DNA of 64,000 nt, taken from positions 330,767 to 394,766 of the forward strand of contig MNCI01036652.1 in NCBI GenBank assembly GCA_015680685.1. The letters run 5' to 3'. The stretch's first letter is position 1. Every line of letters starts with the position of its first letter. A program made the position numbers and the translations under genes. Below are positions 34,251 through 46,020 of the stretch, one piece after another. The notes below the pieces were generated by a model. It did not search any database. It was given only the letters and a program-made list of their open reading frames with translations, and was not told the origin of the DNA. Source of the DNA: Gnetum montanum. Its lineage: Eukaryota; Streptophyta; Gnetopsida; Gnetales; Gnetaceae.

Positions 34251-36954
34251 TGAACATGCATTATTAGGCTTTTTATCAGAACAAGCATACATAGAGAAAA
34301 TGACTTATGAATATCATGCTATGAACATGAATTTACATGAATGTCTAGCCTCCAGCATGATACGCTCATATCAAGCATGTGCTATCAAGATTCCCATCGA
34401 AACAAGCATACCCAAGTAATATGACTTACGAATATCACAAGATGAACATGAACTTGCATAGATGTTCAACCTCTAGGAATACACTCAGATCTTAAACATG
34501 CATGATTAGGATTCTTACCATAATAAGCATACCTAGAGAAAATGATTTATGAATTCACAAGATGAACATGAACTGACATGAATGTGCAACCTCTAGGATA
34601 ACAGTCAAAATATCAAATACACACTATCAGGATTCTTACCAAAAAAAGCATAGCTAGGAAAAATGATTTAGAAATGTTATAGGATGAACAAGAACTTGCA
34701 TAGATGTGTAACCTTCATGAATACATTTTGATCTCAAACATGCACTATTGGGCTTCCCACCAAAACAAGTATATCAAAGGAAACCAGCTTATGAGTATCA
34801 TGCTGAAAACATGAACATGCATAGATGTGTAACCTCCAAGATGATACACAAATATCAAGCATGCACTATTAGGATTCTCATTGAAATAAGCATACCTAGG
34901 AAAAATAGTTTACAAATTGCACAAGATGGTAATAAACATTAATGAAGGATTAACATAACAACTAATATCGGACCTAGCTAATCACACAATGATCTCAAAC
35001 ATGAACAACTGAGATTCCTACCAAAACAAGCATATCCAATTGAAATAGATTACGAATATCAAAGGGAAAATAGGAACTTGCACAAATGTGCAACCTCTAG
35101 GAATACACTCAGATCTCAAACATGCATGATTAGGATTTCCATTAAAACAAGCATACCTAGGGGAAATGACTTACAAATATCACAAGGAGAATAGGAAGCT
35201 GCATAGATGTGCAACCTCTAGGATGACATGTAGATATCAAGCATGCATCATCAGGATTCTTACTGAAATAAGCATATTTAGGGGAAACAGTTTATGAATA
35301 TCACAAGATGAATAGGAACTTGCATAGACATGCAACCTTCATGAATACACTTAGATCTCAAACATGTACAATGAAGATTCCTAACAAAACAATCATTCCT
35401 AGGGGAAATGACTTACAAATATCACATGATGATCAAGAACCTACATAGATGTGCAACCTCTGGGATGACACATGGATATTAAGCATGCATTATTAGGATT
35501 CTCACCAAAATAAGTATACATGAGGGAAATGATTTATGAATAACAAAGGATGAAAATTAACATTAACGAAGGAGCATCTTGATGAATAATACAAGACCTA
35601 ACTAATCACATGATGATATCAAACATGAACCATTGGGATTCTCATTGAAATATGAATACCTAGAGAAAATGGTTTACAGATATCACAAAGTGAACAAGAA
35701 CCTTCATAGATATGCAACCTCTAGGAATACACTTGCATCTCAAACACACATGATTGATATTTTCACCAAAACAAGCATACCCAAGGGAAATTATTTATGA
35801 ATATCACATAGTAAATAAGAACATGCATGTATTTGTAACCTTCAAGATGACACTTGGATTCTCAAACACATGGTAAATAAGAACATGCATGGATATCAAA
35901 CACAAAATATTAGGATTCTCACCAAAACATGCATACCTAGGGAAAATTATTTATGAATATCATAAGATGAATAGGAACTTGCATGAACATGTAACCATCA
36001 TGAATACACTTGGATCTCAAACATGCATAATTAGGATTTCCACCAAAACAAGTATATCTAGGGGAAATAATTTATGAATATCATAGGATGAATAGGAATC
36101 TAAATGGATGTGCAACCTCTAGGATGACATGCATATATTAGCCATGCACTATCAAAATTCTCATCAAAATAAACATACCTAGAGAAAATGGTTCACAAAT
36201 AGCATAGAATGAACAAGAACCTACACGAACATGCAATCTATTAGAATACATGCATATCTAAAGCATGAATCATTGGGACTCATAATGGAATAAGCATATG
36301 CTAGGGAAATATATTGCAAATATCACAACATGAACAAGAACCTACATAGACATGTAACCTCCAAGAATACATATGAATCTTAAGCATGCACAATCAAGAT
36401 TCCCACTGAAACACGCATACTCTAGAGAAACGAGATTTGGATATCACAACATGAACAAGAACTTGCATTAATCTATAATCCATTAGAATCCATGCATATC
36501 TTAATCATGCACTATCAAGATTCCTACATAAACAAGGATATCTAAGGAAAATAGTATATGAATATCATAGGGTGAACAGGAACTTGCATAGATGTGCACC
36601 CTACTAGAATATATGCGAATATCAAGAATGCATTATCAAGGTTTCCACTAAAACTAGCATACCTAGGTAAAATGACTTTAGAATATCATAAGACAAATAG
36701 GAACCTACATAGATGTGCAACCTCTAGGAATACATGCAAATCTCAAGCATGCACTATTAAGCTTCTCATTAAAACAAGCATATCTAGAAAGAATAAGCTA
36801 TGAATATAACAACACAAACAAGAACTTGCATGGATGTGCAACCTGGTAGAATACACGTAGATCTCAAGCATGCATTACTGGGCTTTCCAATAAAATAAGC
36901 ATACACAGGGAAAGAAATTTACTAATATCACAGTATGAACATAAACCTGAATTG
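34250..36954. repeat. Tandem array, unit about 121 bp, roughly 20 copies
   Basis: The unit reads approximately GATGAACATGAACTTGCATA, GATGTGCAACCTCTAGGAAT, ACACTCAGATCTCAAGCATG, CACTATTAGGATTCTCACCA, AAACAAGCATACCTAGGG, then AAATGATTTATGAATATCACA. Starts at 34,441, 34,561, 34,683 and about 34,803 show a 120-122-bp period. Units differ from each other by many substitutions and small indels, so the array is old or slowly homogenised. The array continues after the inserted LTR element at 44,415-44,960. As 121 is not a multiple of three, the open frames within it are not evidence of coding. Confidence 0.88.
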
Positions 36955-36959
36955 ACATG

Positions 36960-38776
36960 TGTATTGACCTAAATCGTCGGTGTAAGGCTGGAAGGAAAAA
37001 AAAACATTGAAAGATCGTCGGGCAGACACAGCTGACCTTGCCTTTGCTTGAGGGCAAGCTAGAAAAGGGAACGAAGGCAGAGTGCCTTGGATGGTCTGCA
37101 TGCAAATCAACCAAGGACTTCCCTGCTCGTAAACTACTGCTTGCACTGGGGTTATCGTAATTGATGTTTAAAAATGTAAACAGTGCGCAAGAAAATGTAA
37201 ATAGGAATGTATGCAGAACTGTATCATGAACAAAATGTAAACCAAATGTAAACTGAATGTAAAATAGAGCAAATAGAATAAATGGCTAGCAAAATGAACT
37301 ATATTGTATTGCTTAGAAAAGATGTGCACCGGTCAAAGTGTAGCTACACGTATGGATGGAAAGTTAAGCACCAAGCCTCGGGGTGATGTGATGTGTTTCA
37401 GAAGTGCTTGGATGCTAGGGGCCAAGTGTGCCGAGTGCCCAAGGATTGCTGGTTTGAGTTTCCTAAGTCATCCATCTTTAAAATTGCCAACCCCTTTTAT
37501 GTGAATTGATAGGGTATTTATAGGGCTGGGCCAGGCTCGGGTGCAAAATTCGAGAATGGAATCAACGACTGGGAGATGAGAGGAAAGTGGATCAAGTGAC
37601 ACGTGTCCAATGGATAGTTGTATGTGAGTTGGACATGTGTGGGAAAGCTACGTTCTGGACTAGGTGCATCCTATCTTACAACGTGTGGCTTACTCAAGCC
37701 CATGAAAGCACATACAATTTGGACCATGAGGGCTTGACAAGCCACAAATGATAATGTATAACAAGAGAAATTGGTTTTGTCTCCATCGAAGCTTCTGGAT
37801 TTGCAACTTGACTATAGTCAAGTGTTGATTCGAGTGGTTCCATAGGACTTCCAGCATGAGTTGATTTTGTCTTGGCGTGACTTGAGCATGTGCACGTTGC
37901 ACTCATGCCATACTCATGTTGCAGCGTGACCTCAACGTCAGTGAGCAAAGACTTGCAAATGTTTCACCAAATTTCAAACTTTAAAGCCTGATTCCTAAGT
38001 GCAACAACTGTTTGGCTGTGGTTGATCTTGAGAGTTAGAAAATGAGGTTGAAAATAACCTGTTTTGAGCTATTTATGGTAGGTCACGCTGGACTCACGTT
38101 GCAGCATGACCTTAAAAACTTGCAATTTTGAGCTGAAATCTGGAATTTCTGAAGGCTAGAACCCATAGTTGTTAATAATGGACCCTGAGGATGACTTGCA
38201 CCCTTAAAATCAAGTCATTTTAACTCAGTTTTGAGGCTCTAAAAGTTGGTCATGCTAGACTCACGCTGCAGCGTGACTTGTAGCATGACCTCAAAAACTT
38301 GTAATTTTGGGCTGAAATATGGAATTTCTGAAGGCTAGAACCCATAGTTATCAATAATGAACCTTGAGGATGACTTGCACCCTTGAAATCAAGTCATTTT
38401 GACTCAGTTTTAAAGCTCTAAAAGTTGGTCATGCTACACTCACGCTGTAGCGTGACCTCAACATGAGTGACAGCGTGAGTGAGGAAATTTGCATCTTTTG
38501 ACGCTGAAATTTGAATCTTTGAATGCTAAAGCTTGGAGTTGACATTAATGGCCCTTGAGGATGGCTTGAACCTTTGAAACCAAACCATTTCAACTTTATT
38601 TTAAAGCTGTCGGAGTTAGTCACGCTAAGGGCAAGCTAGCTTGATAGTGTGAGCAATCTGGCTTGAGTAAGCTGGACCTGAGTTCCATGCCTTAGTCAAA
38701 TTTTACCTTCCAAAAGCTCAAAAGGGCTTGAGTAATTTTCATTTCAAATTGCTAGGTTGAAATTAGTGGTGTTTCA
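36960..38776 (-). repeat. 3' LTR of the nested non-autonomous element
   Basis: In element orientation it begins TGAAACACCACTAATTT and ends GGTCAATACA. It contains about three tandem copies of a roughly 180-bp unit (about 38,030-38,640), each with GAATTTCTGAAGGCTAGAAC-type sequence and a TCACGCTGCAGCGTGA-type palindrome or its decayed form. Confidence 0.88.
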
Positions 38777-38789
38777 TTGGCCCCTCTTT
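38777..38789 (-). promoter_or_regulatory. Polypurine tract of the nested element
   Basis: AAAGAGGGGCCAA on the minus strand, directly before the TGAAACACC start of the 3' LTR. It fixes the element orientation. Confidence 0.75.
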
Positions 38790-41190
38790 GTTGATGTCTG
38801 GAGGAATCCACCAGAGGGGCGTTGACAAAGAAGTGCAAAACACCATGAACAACCAAGTACCAAGCATTATCTATCAGCCCTTGGCTGGATGTCATCGCTT
38901 CATTTTCAAAAGTACATGGGGTTGTGGAGGTGCTATTCAAGATGCAAGGGGAGTGGTTGTAACTGAGAAAATCAGGAATTGATCAAGGGATATAATTGCT
39001 GTTGGAATTGTGAGATAGGAATGCTCTCATGTGAACAAGCTATATCTCTGGTCCTTGTTAGTAGCTAATTTTTAGCAGACTCGGAACCAAGACATAGGAA
39101 ATGCGTTCTTTGGAGAAACGAGACTCTTATAGAGTGTTTACGGGGCCTGTTGTAAATAGCCAAAGCCATGCGATGATGTGCAACATGATCTCTTTGAGAT
39201 ACGAGTGTAACTGTTTTCCAAGACAATTGCCTTCTCGCCTGGGGCTTGTATGAGAATAGCCAGTAGTCTTTGGTTTATAATGCCGACGGGGTCATGAAGA
39301 CCTTTTCTATGTATTTTGCTCTTTGACCTTTTTCTTTTTTTGTTTGTTTCTTCTTTTCTTTTTTGTTTCTGTTTGTTTTTCCTTTTTGATTTCTTTTTGG
39401 TGTTTTCTTTTTCTTTGTTCTTTTGTTTTCTCTTTGATCTTTTTGAAAGAGCTTGCTTTTAGTGACATGCTCATGTTCGAGCACTTGATTTTTTGTGTCA
39501 CACATCGTGTACTGTGTTTTGCGTTGCCATTGCTTAGAGAATCATAGTGTGCAACAGTGTATCAAGAGCTTTGAGGATGTGCATTAATGTATCAAGGAGG
39601 TGTAATTGGATAGGATAAGGGGACATGATGGGAAATAGGGAATGTATCAGGAGTAGGGAATGTACTTATGAACGGATTGATTAACCCAGTTACGTGCATT
39701 AGGAAGAATGTGATACCTTATTGTCATGATGAAGTGCATCTGTGTATAGATGCCTCAGGTGTGTCATCCTGCAAACAAAACTCCAAGAAGACAAGAAAGC
39801 CATAAATGAAATGTCAAATGTGAAGATGCCACAAGTGCTAGATGTGAAGATGCTGCAAATGTATCAAATGTTGTGCCAGTTGCAAATGTTCAGGAAGCCA
39901 GTGAAGGTGCCAAGGTGATGATGCTGTGAGTCCTCTGAAAGTTGCACTAACAACGAGTGCTCCAAAAGATCACCAAAATGATGGGAGGCGATGGTGCTGT
40001 GAGTGCTCCCAAGGGTTTCACCAATGGCAAGTGCTTGAATCAGATCAGCAACATGCCAGTTTAAAGTCTTGGCAGACTATGATGTGCTAGTTTATAGTCC
40101 TAGCAGACTGTTGAATGCTAGTTTAATGTTGTAGTGGACAGTGGATGTTGTGCCAGTTTAATGTTATGACCCAAGGATAAGCTGTTGTACCAGTTTAATG
40201 TCATGACCCAAGGACAAACTATGTCATTTTATAGTCATAGCAGACTATCTGTGCCAGTTTATAGTCGTAGCAGATTGTCTGTGCCAGTTTATAGTCATAG
40301 CAGACTATCTGTGCCAATTTATGGTCATAGTGGATTGTTTGTGCCAGTTTATAGTCATAGTGGACTGTTTGTGCCAGTTTATAGTCATACTGGATTATGA
40401 GGAGGCAAACCAGTTTATAGTCTTAGTGGACTCTGGATGCTAGTTTCACGTCATGGTGGATAGATGTGGCAGTTTAGTATCATACCAGATAGAGCTCTAT
40501 GGTGTTGGTTTATTGTCATGACCCCAGGACATTCTGTGGTGCCAGTTTCAAGTCATAGCCCTAGGACTATTCTGTGGTATCAGTATTAAGTCATGATGCC
40601 AGGACTGTTCTGTGGTATCAGTTTTAAGTCATGATGTTAGGACTTTTCTGTGGTATCATTTTTAAGTCATGATGCCAAGACTTGGTGCTTACCTTGCTTG
40701 TGTAAGGCGTGACCCTGCATGCATGGTCATGCTGTGTGTCTGCAAGATCCTGCAAAATTTGACTAGAAAGAAAACAACATCAAGCAACACTTGTCGTAAA
40801 TAGAGTTAAAATGTATGTATGAATGAAAAGAAATGCAAAAAGTGATAGTTTTAGGCCATTCCAAGCCATAGGCTAGTTTAAGGCCTTTTTGGGCCATGTG
40901 TTTTTGTGGTTTTATGTTTTTTTATGTTTGATGTTTTTCAAATGCAATGTGTAAACAAAGTTGATGAATGTGTAAACAAAGAAAAATGCGTGATCTAAGT
41001 GAGCAGGAAAAATGTATACGCGTAGGCTAGTGCAATGTAAACAAAAGTCAAAAATGGATGGCAAGTGGAGGCAAAGGGTAGGAAGGCACCCACATTTTTG
41101 ACCAAGGGAAAGTCTTGGTCATGTAGTTGCTTCCTAACTGGGTGTGGATTAGGGAGTGTGCAAGGTTTAGAATCCTCTGGGGGGCTGTTG
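38790..41190 (-). other. Non-coding 3' half of the nested element
   Basis: Where reverse transcriptase and integrase would be expected there is no recognisable domain. It contains a T-rich block (39,320-39,450; purine-rich on the element strand), repeated GATGCTGTGAGTGCTCC-like words (39,900-40,000), and a minisatellite at 40,060-40,700. Confidence 0.55.
40060..40700. repeat. Minisatellite with a regular 33-bp core
   Basis: GTGCCAGTTTATAGTCATAG followed by CAGACTATCT repeats with a 33-bp period at about 40,218-40,395 (five to six units). It is surrounded by looser variants of 40-45 bp built on CAGTTTAATGTC and ATCAGTTTTAAGTCATGATG. It is part of the element interior. The frame across it is open only because 33 is a multiple of three. 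Confidence 0.88.
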
Positions 41191-41193
41191 GCT

Positions 41194-41934
41194 TCAACCA
41201 CTCATTCGGGTGTTAGCCTTAGGTGTTGCGTTGGTTACCGTAGATGTACCACCAAGAAACTCTTCTTCCAAAACCTGCACCATGTTTATGTTGTGGATAG
41301 TCAAAGAGGAAGCGTTATCACCATGGATGATAACTTGACCACCTTTGTATGGAAGGTAGATTTCTTGGTGGATGGGAGAGGAGATGGCCCTTAGTTGGGC
41401 TAGCCAAGGCCTACCTAGAATCATGTTGAAACTTGGCATTTCCTCTATGACAGTGAAATCTGCACTAGTGGGGAATTTCTCTCCTATCACAAAGGCTAGG
41501 TTGATCGTACCCTTGACTATGACACGTGACCCGTTGAATGATTTTAGACACGTGGTTTTGGTTGACCTGATTTCATCAGCCAGACCTAGCTTGTTAATGA
41601 CAGAGTACAACATTACATTTGTTGTTGCACCATCATCGACGTGCACTCTGCGGATGGTGCACTACCCAACACGTATGCTAATGGATAGTGGAGTTGTAGT
41701 GACCTCCCCTCATGTGGGGTTAACTTTGATTACATCATCATGAAAGGTTAAGGTTGTTGAACACAATTCTTGTGGTGTAGGGGGCAACATTGTTGCATGG
41801 ATGGATATCTCATTTGCAGGGATGTCCTCCATAATAGGAATGGAGGCCAAGACTTGGGCCAATGCTTGGTAGTGAGCAGATGAGGTCATAACCAGGTCAT
41901 ACAAGATGAATGTTTTATTCTTTTGCTTGAGCAT
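41194..41934 (-). pseudogene. Retroviral-type aspartic protease with gag tail
   Basis: On the minus strand the 150-residue frame at 41,646-41,194 reads HVDDGATTNVMLYSVINKLG (catalytic Asp-Gly within DDGAT), LKSFNGSRVIVKGTINLAF, FTVIEEMPSFNMILGRPWL (flap/second motif) and a conserved IPYKGG-like tail. This is a normal gypsy protease of Tat/Athila character. Upstream, 41,934-41,710 gives another open piece (ALAQVLASIPIMEDIPANEI) that looks like the preceding linker; one TAG and one TGA-type break separate the two. It is the only recognisable enzyme of this element. It may have been kept for longer than the rest, or it may simply mark the part not deleted. Confidence 0.8.
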
Positions 41935-41946
41935 TTGTTTTACTTG

Positions 41947-42420
41947 GATCTAGGAAGATTCCATGACAGCGTGTACAAGATGAATCTAGGAAGATTCCAT
42001 GACAGCGTGTACAAGTTGACGGTGTGCAGCGTGACTAGCCTACAGCGTGTGCAGCGTAACTAACCTGTAGCGTGTGCAACGTGACTAGCCTACAGTGTGT
42101 GTAGCATCACTAGCTTACAACATGTGTAGCGTGACTAACTTGCAGCGTGTGTAGCATGACTAACTTGCAACATATGCAACGTGACTAGCCTGCAGCATGT
42201 GTAACGTGACTAACCTGCAGTGTGTGCAGCATGACTAGCCTATAGCGTGTGCAATGTGACTAGCCTGCAGCGTGTGCAGTAGCGTGACTAGCTTAGATCG
42301 TGTGTATCATGAAATGTGACTAACTCATAGTGTGTGTGTCAGCGTGAGTAACCTCAGCGTGAGTGGTTGGGCCAGCATGTGTGACCTCAATGTGAATGTC
42401 TAAGGCAGCGTGAGCTAGCT
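41947..42420. repeat. 25-bp CAGCGTGTGCAGCGTGACTAGCCTA minisatellite in the leader
   Basis: About a dozen 25-bp units, built from CAGCGTGTGCAGCG plus TGACTAGCCTA, run from about 42,024 to 42,300, with less regular CAGCGTGAG words to 42,420. Just before them a 37-bp segment (ATCTAGGAAGATTCCATGAC...) is duplicated at 41,947-42,017. The array lies between the primer site and the protease, where leader and gag would be, and shares its CAGCGTG core with palindromes in the LTR. Confidence 0.88.
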
Positions 42421-42574
42421 TAGCATGCACAAGCTGATTCAAGTTTCAACGTTTGGCAGCGTTAGTAAGTCAAGCTGGGCTACAAGTTGGGTTTTAGTTT
42501 CAGTACTCAGTTTTGTGCAGCGTTTTGAACCATAGCGTGACCAACGTTTCAACAAGATGATAAACAAGGTTAGA

Positions 42575-42591
42575 CCTCCTTCTAGCGCCAA
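42575..42591 (-). promoter_or_regulatory. Primer-binding site of the nested element
   Basis: On the minus strand, TTGGCGCTAGAAGGAGG starts five bases after the end of the 5' LTR. The TGGCGC start is typical of Athila/Tat-group primer sites. Confidence 0.65.
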
Positions 42592-42596
42592 TTGAC

Positions 42597-44414
42597 TATA
42601 CTGACCTAAATCGTCGATGTAAGGCTAGAAGGGAAAAAAAACACTGAAAGATCGTTGGGCAGACATAGCTAACCCTACCTTTGCTTGAGGGCAAGTTGGA
42701 AAAGGAGATGAAGGCAGAGTGCCTTGGATGGTTTGCATGCAAATCAACCAAGGACTTCCCCAAGCATAAACTACTGCTTGCACTGGGGTTATCGTAACTG
42801 ATGTTTAAAAATGTAAACAGTGTGCATGAAAATGTAAATAGGAACGTATGCAGAACTGTATCATGAACAAAACGTAAACCAAACGTAAACTGAATGTAAA
42901 ATAGAGAAAATAGAATAAATGGCTAGAAAAATGAACTGTATTGTATTGCTTAGAAAAGATGTGCATCGGTCAAAGCGTAGCTGCACGTATGGATGACAGG
43001 TCAAGTGACAAGCCCCAGGGTGATGTGATGTGTTTCAGAAGTGCTTGGATGATAGGGGTCAAGTGTGCCGAGTGCCCAAGGATTGCTGGTCTGAGTTTTC
43101 TAAGTCGTCCGCCTTTAAAATTGCCAACCCCATTTATGTGAATTGACAGGGTATTTATAGGGTTGGGCTGGGCTGGAGTGCGGAATTCGAGAATGAAATC
43201 AATGGTTGGGAGATGAGAGGAAAGTGAATCAAGTGACATGTGTCCAATGAATAGTTTTATGTGAGTTGGACGTGTGTGGGCAAGCTACGTTTTGGACTAG
43301 GTGCATTGTATCTTACAATGTGTGGCTTACTCAAGCCCATGGAAGCACATACAATTTGGACCGTGAGGGCTTGACAAGCCCACAAATGATAATGTACAAC
43401 ATGAGAAATTGGTTTTGTCTCCATCGAAGCTTCTAGATTTGCGACTTGATTATGGTCGGGTGTCAATTCGAGTGGTTTCGTAGGACTTCCAACGTGAGTT
43501 GATTTTATCTTGGTATGACTTGAGCGTGTGCATGCTGCACTCATGCCACACTCACGCTGCAGCGAGACCTCAACATGAGTGAGCAAAGACTTGCAAAATT
43601 TTCACCAAATTTCAAACTTTGAAGCTTGATTCCTAAGTGCAACAACTGTCTGGCCATGGTTGATCTTGAGAGTCAGAAACTGAGGTTGAAAATAACCTAT
43701 TTTAAGCTATTTATGGCAGGTCACGCTGGACTCATGCTGTAGCATGACCTGCAACGTGACTTGCAGCGTGACCTCAAAAACTTGTAATTTTGAGCTAAAA
43801 TCTGGAATTTCTAAAGGTTGGAACCCATAGTTGTCAATAGTGGACCTTGAGGATGACTTGCACCCTTGAAATCAATTCATTTTGACTCAGTTTTGAGGCT
43901 CTAAAAGTTGGTCACGCTGGACTCACGTTACAGCGTGACCTCAAAAACTTGCAATTTTGGGCTAAAATCTAGAATTTCTGAAGGCTGGAACCCATAGTTA
44001 TCAATAGTGAACCTTGAGGATAACTTTCACCCTTGAAATAAAGTCATTTTGACTCAATTTTGAGGCTCTAAAATTTGGTCACGCTGCACTCATGCTGCAG
44101 CGTGACCTCAGCGTGAGTGAGGAAATTTGCACCTTTTGATGCTAAAATTTGAATCCCTGAATGCTGAAGCTTGGATTTGACATCAGTGGCCCTTGAGGAT
44201 GGATTTCACCTTTGAAACAAAACCATTTCGACTTGATTTTGAAGCTGTTGGAGTTACTCATGCTGAGGGCAAGCTAGCTTGACAGTGTGAGCAAGCTGGC
44301 TTGAGCAAGATGGACCTGAGTTCCATGCCTTAGTTAAATTTTGCCTTCTGAAAGCTCAAAAGGGCTTGACTCATTTTCATTTCAAAGTGCTAGGCTGAAA
44401 TTAGTGGTGTTTCA
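42597..44414 (-). repeat. 5' LTR of the nested non-autonomous element
   Basis: Pairs with 36,960-38,776. Its terminal CA (element strand) has decayed to TA. It holds the same internal roughly 180-bp repeats at about 43,690-44,250 with CACGCTGCAGCG-type palindromes (for example near 43,551). Confidence 0.88.
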
Positions 44415-44960
44415 ACATGCAACCTACTGGAATACATGAGGATCTCTAGCATGCACTATTAGGCCTTCCATCAAAACAAGCATACCAAGGGAACATAGTT
44501 TACTAATATCATAACATGAACAGGAACCTTCATGGATGTTCAAAGTCTAAGAATACACTAAGATATAAAACATGCATGATCAGTCTTCCCACCAAAAAAA
44601 TACCCAAGGGAAATGGTCTATGAATATCATAGGACAAACATAAACTTGCATGGACATGAAACCTATTAGAATACATGCTTATCTCCAGCATGCACTATCA
44701 TAACTTCTATCAATAAAAGCATACTATGAGAAAATGATCTATGAATATCATAGGGCAAACAATAATCTACATAGATGTTCAACCTCTAGGAATATAGTTG
44801 GGTCTAAAACAAACATGATTGAGATTCGTACCATAACAAAAATACCTAGGGGAAACTATCTATGAATATTTGAAAATAAACATGAACCTACATGAACATG
44901 CAACCTATTGGAATACACACTAATCTCAAGCATGAACCATTAGGATTTTTAAAAAAACAT
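44415..44960. repeat. Continuation of the 121-bp tandem array
   Basis: About four and a half further units (AACCTACTGGAATACATG..., AAGCATACCAAGGGAA..., ATGAACAGGAACCTTCATGG...). The array resumes at the target duplication of the inserted element and ends near 44,950. Confidence 0.85.
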
Positions 44961-44969
44961 GAATTCAAC

Positions 44970-46020
44970 CACTTGGATATGAATTATGAGCCTATTTCAA
45001 TGGATTGCACATTTGTGCAACCTCTCCCATCTAAGTTTTTTTATTTGACAAATGACTTTAGAGGAGACAATCCTATATTATTGCATATCAATTAAAAAAG
45101 ATATGATTTTTTCATACATTCTCAATAACGGAACATACTTTGAGTATGTGTTGGTTAGATGAACAACCTTAAATGAAACACCTACTTTATAATTTATATT
45201 ATAAATTCTAAAAAATATGAAAATAGTAGCATAATTTTGCTAGATTCAATGAGTCTTCTTGCAATCTACATATTTTGCTTAAATGATGGAAACTCAGTAA
45301 TTATACAACTAGGTATTACCATTTCAATGAAAACATTAATGGATTGAATTAGTTACATGCTATATGAAATTTAGTCACTCGAATATGAATTATGAGCCTC
45401 ATTTAATGGGTTGCATAACCATGCAAGCTTTTTCATGAAATTTTTTTTATTTGACATATGGCTTCAGAGGAAATGATCCTATGTTATTGCATATCAACAA
45501 AAAAAAGATATGATTTTTTCGTACATTCTTCATAATGGAACATACTTGGAGTATGGGTTACTCAGATAGCAACCTTGAATGAAACATCTAGTGTATAATT
45601 TATATTACAAATTCTAAAAAATATGAATAGTAGCATAATTTTGCTACATTCAATGAGTCTTCTTAAAATCTATGTATTTTACTTAGATAATGGGAACTCA
45701 GTAATCATATGACTAGGTATTACAATTTCAATGAAAACATCAAGGGATCGAATTGTTCATATACTATACGAAATTCAGTACTCATATATGAATTATGAGC
45801 CTATTTCAATGGGTTACATGGTTTTGCAACCTCTCCCATGAGATTTTATTATTTGACATATGACTTTAGAAGAGACGACCCTATATTTTCCCACATCAAT
45901 AAAAAAAGATATGATTTTTTAGTGCATTCAGAATAATGAAACATACTTAGAGTATGGGTTTCTTGGACAAGCAACCTTATAAGAAACACATAGTCTATAA
46001 TTTATATTACAAATTTTAAA
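44970..46020. repeat. Tandem repeat, unit about 405 bp, about 2.6 copies
   Basis: GAATTATGAGCCT recurs at 44,981, 45,387 and 45,790. Each unit continues with TTTATTTGACATATGACTT, GATATGATTTTTT, AACATACTT.GAGTATG, TTTATATTACAAATTCTAA and ATTCAATGAGTCTTCTT. Units are diverged by point changes. No coding content was recognised. Confidence 0.85.

Larger units (their letters stand above)
36960..44414 (-). mobile_element. Non-autonomous LTR retrotransposon (protease only) nested in the 121-bp array
   Basis: Two LTRs of about 1.82 kb (36,960-38,776 and 42,597-44,414) are flanked by a perfect ACATG duplication (36,955-36,959 and 44,415-44,419), and the array sequence reads on across it. Orientation is minus: a primer site lies next to the right LTR and a polypurine tract next to the left one. 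The 3.8-kb interior holds a gag-tail/protease region (41,194-41,934) but no reverse transcriptase, RNase H or integrase; the rest is T-rich sequence and minisatellites. It would need enzymes in trans. In the first 103 aligned LTR bases I count 13 differences, all transitions, so the insertion is old and heavily methylation-decayed. Confidence 0.88.

Noticed and set aside
35889-36803. Open frames of 60-70 codons with similar peptides in the 121-bp array
   Set aside because: The unit is about 121 bp, not a multiple of three, so frames change from unit to unit; the peptide similarity only reflects the DNA repeat.
38788-38982. Frame with FKSTWGCGGAIQDARG that resembles RNase H-like wording (GGAIxDxxG)
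   Set aside because: The resemblance is a single short phrase on the strand opposite to the element, with no flanking catalytic motifs; treated as chance.
39275-39505. Lys-rich minus-strand frame of 76 codons
   Set aside because: Produced by a T-rich low-complexity block; no domain and no conservation evidence.
40185-40400. Repeated 11-residue peptide frame that could look like a structural repeat protein
   Set aside because: Direct consequence of a 33-bp minisatellite inside an LTR element; antisense to the element and without a gene context.
41372-41743. 123-codon plus-strand frame
   Set aside because: Antisense shadow of the minus-strand protease of the nested LTR element.
42020-42300. 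Short regularly spaced repeats considered as a CRISPR-like array
   Set aside because: Units are contiguous 25-bp tandem copies without unique spacers, in plant retroelement DNA.
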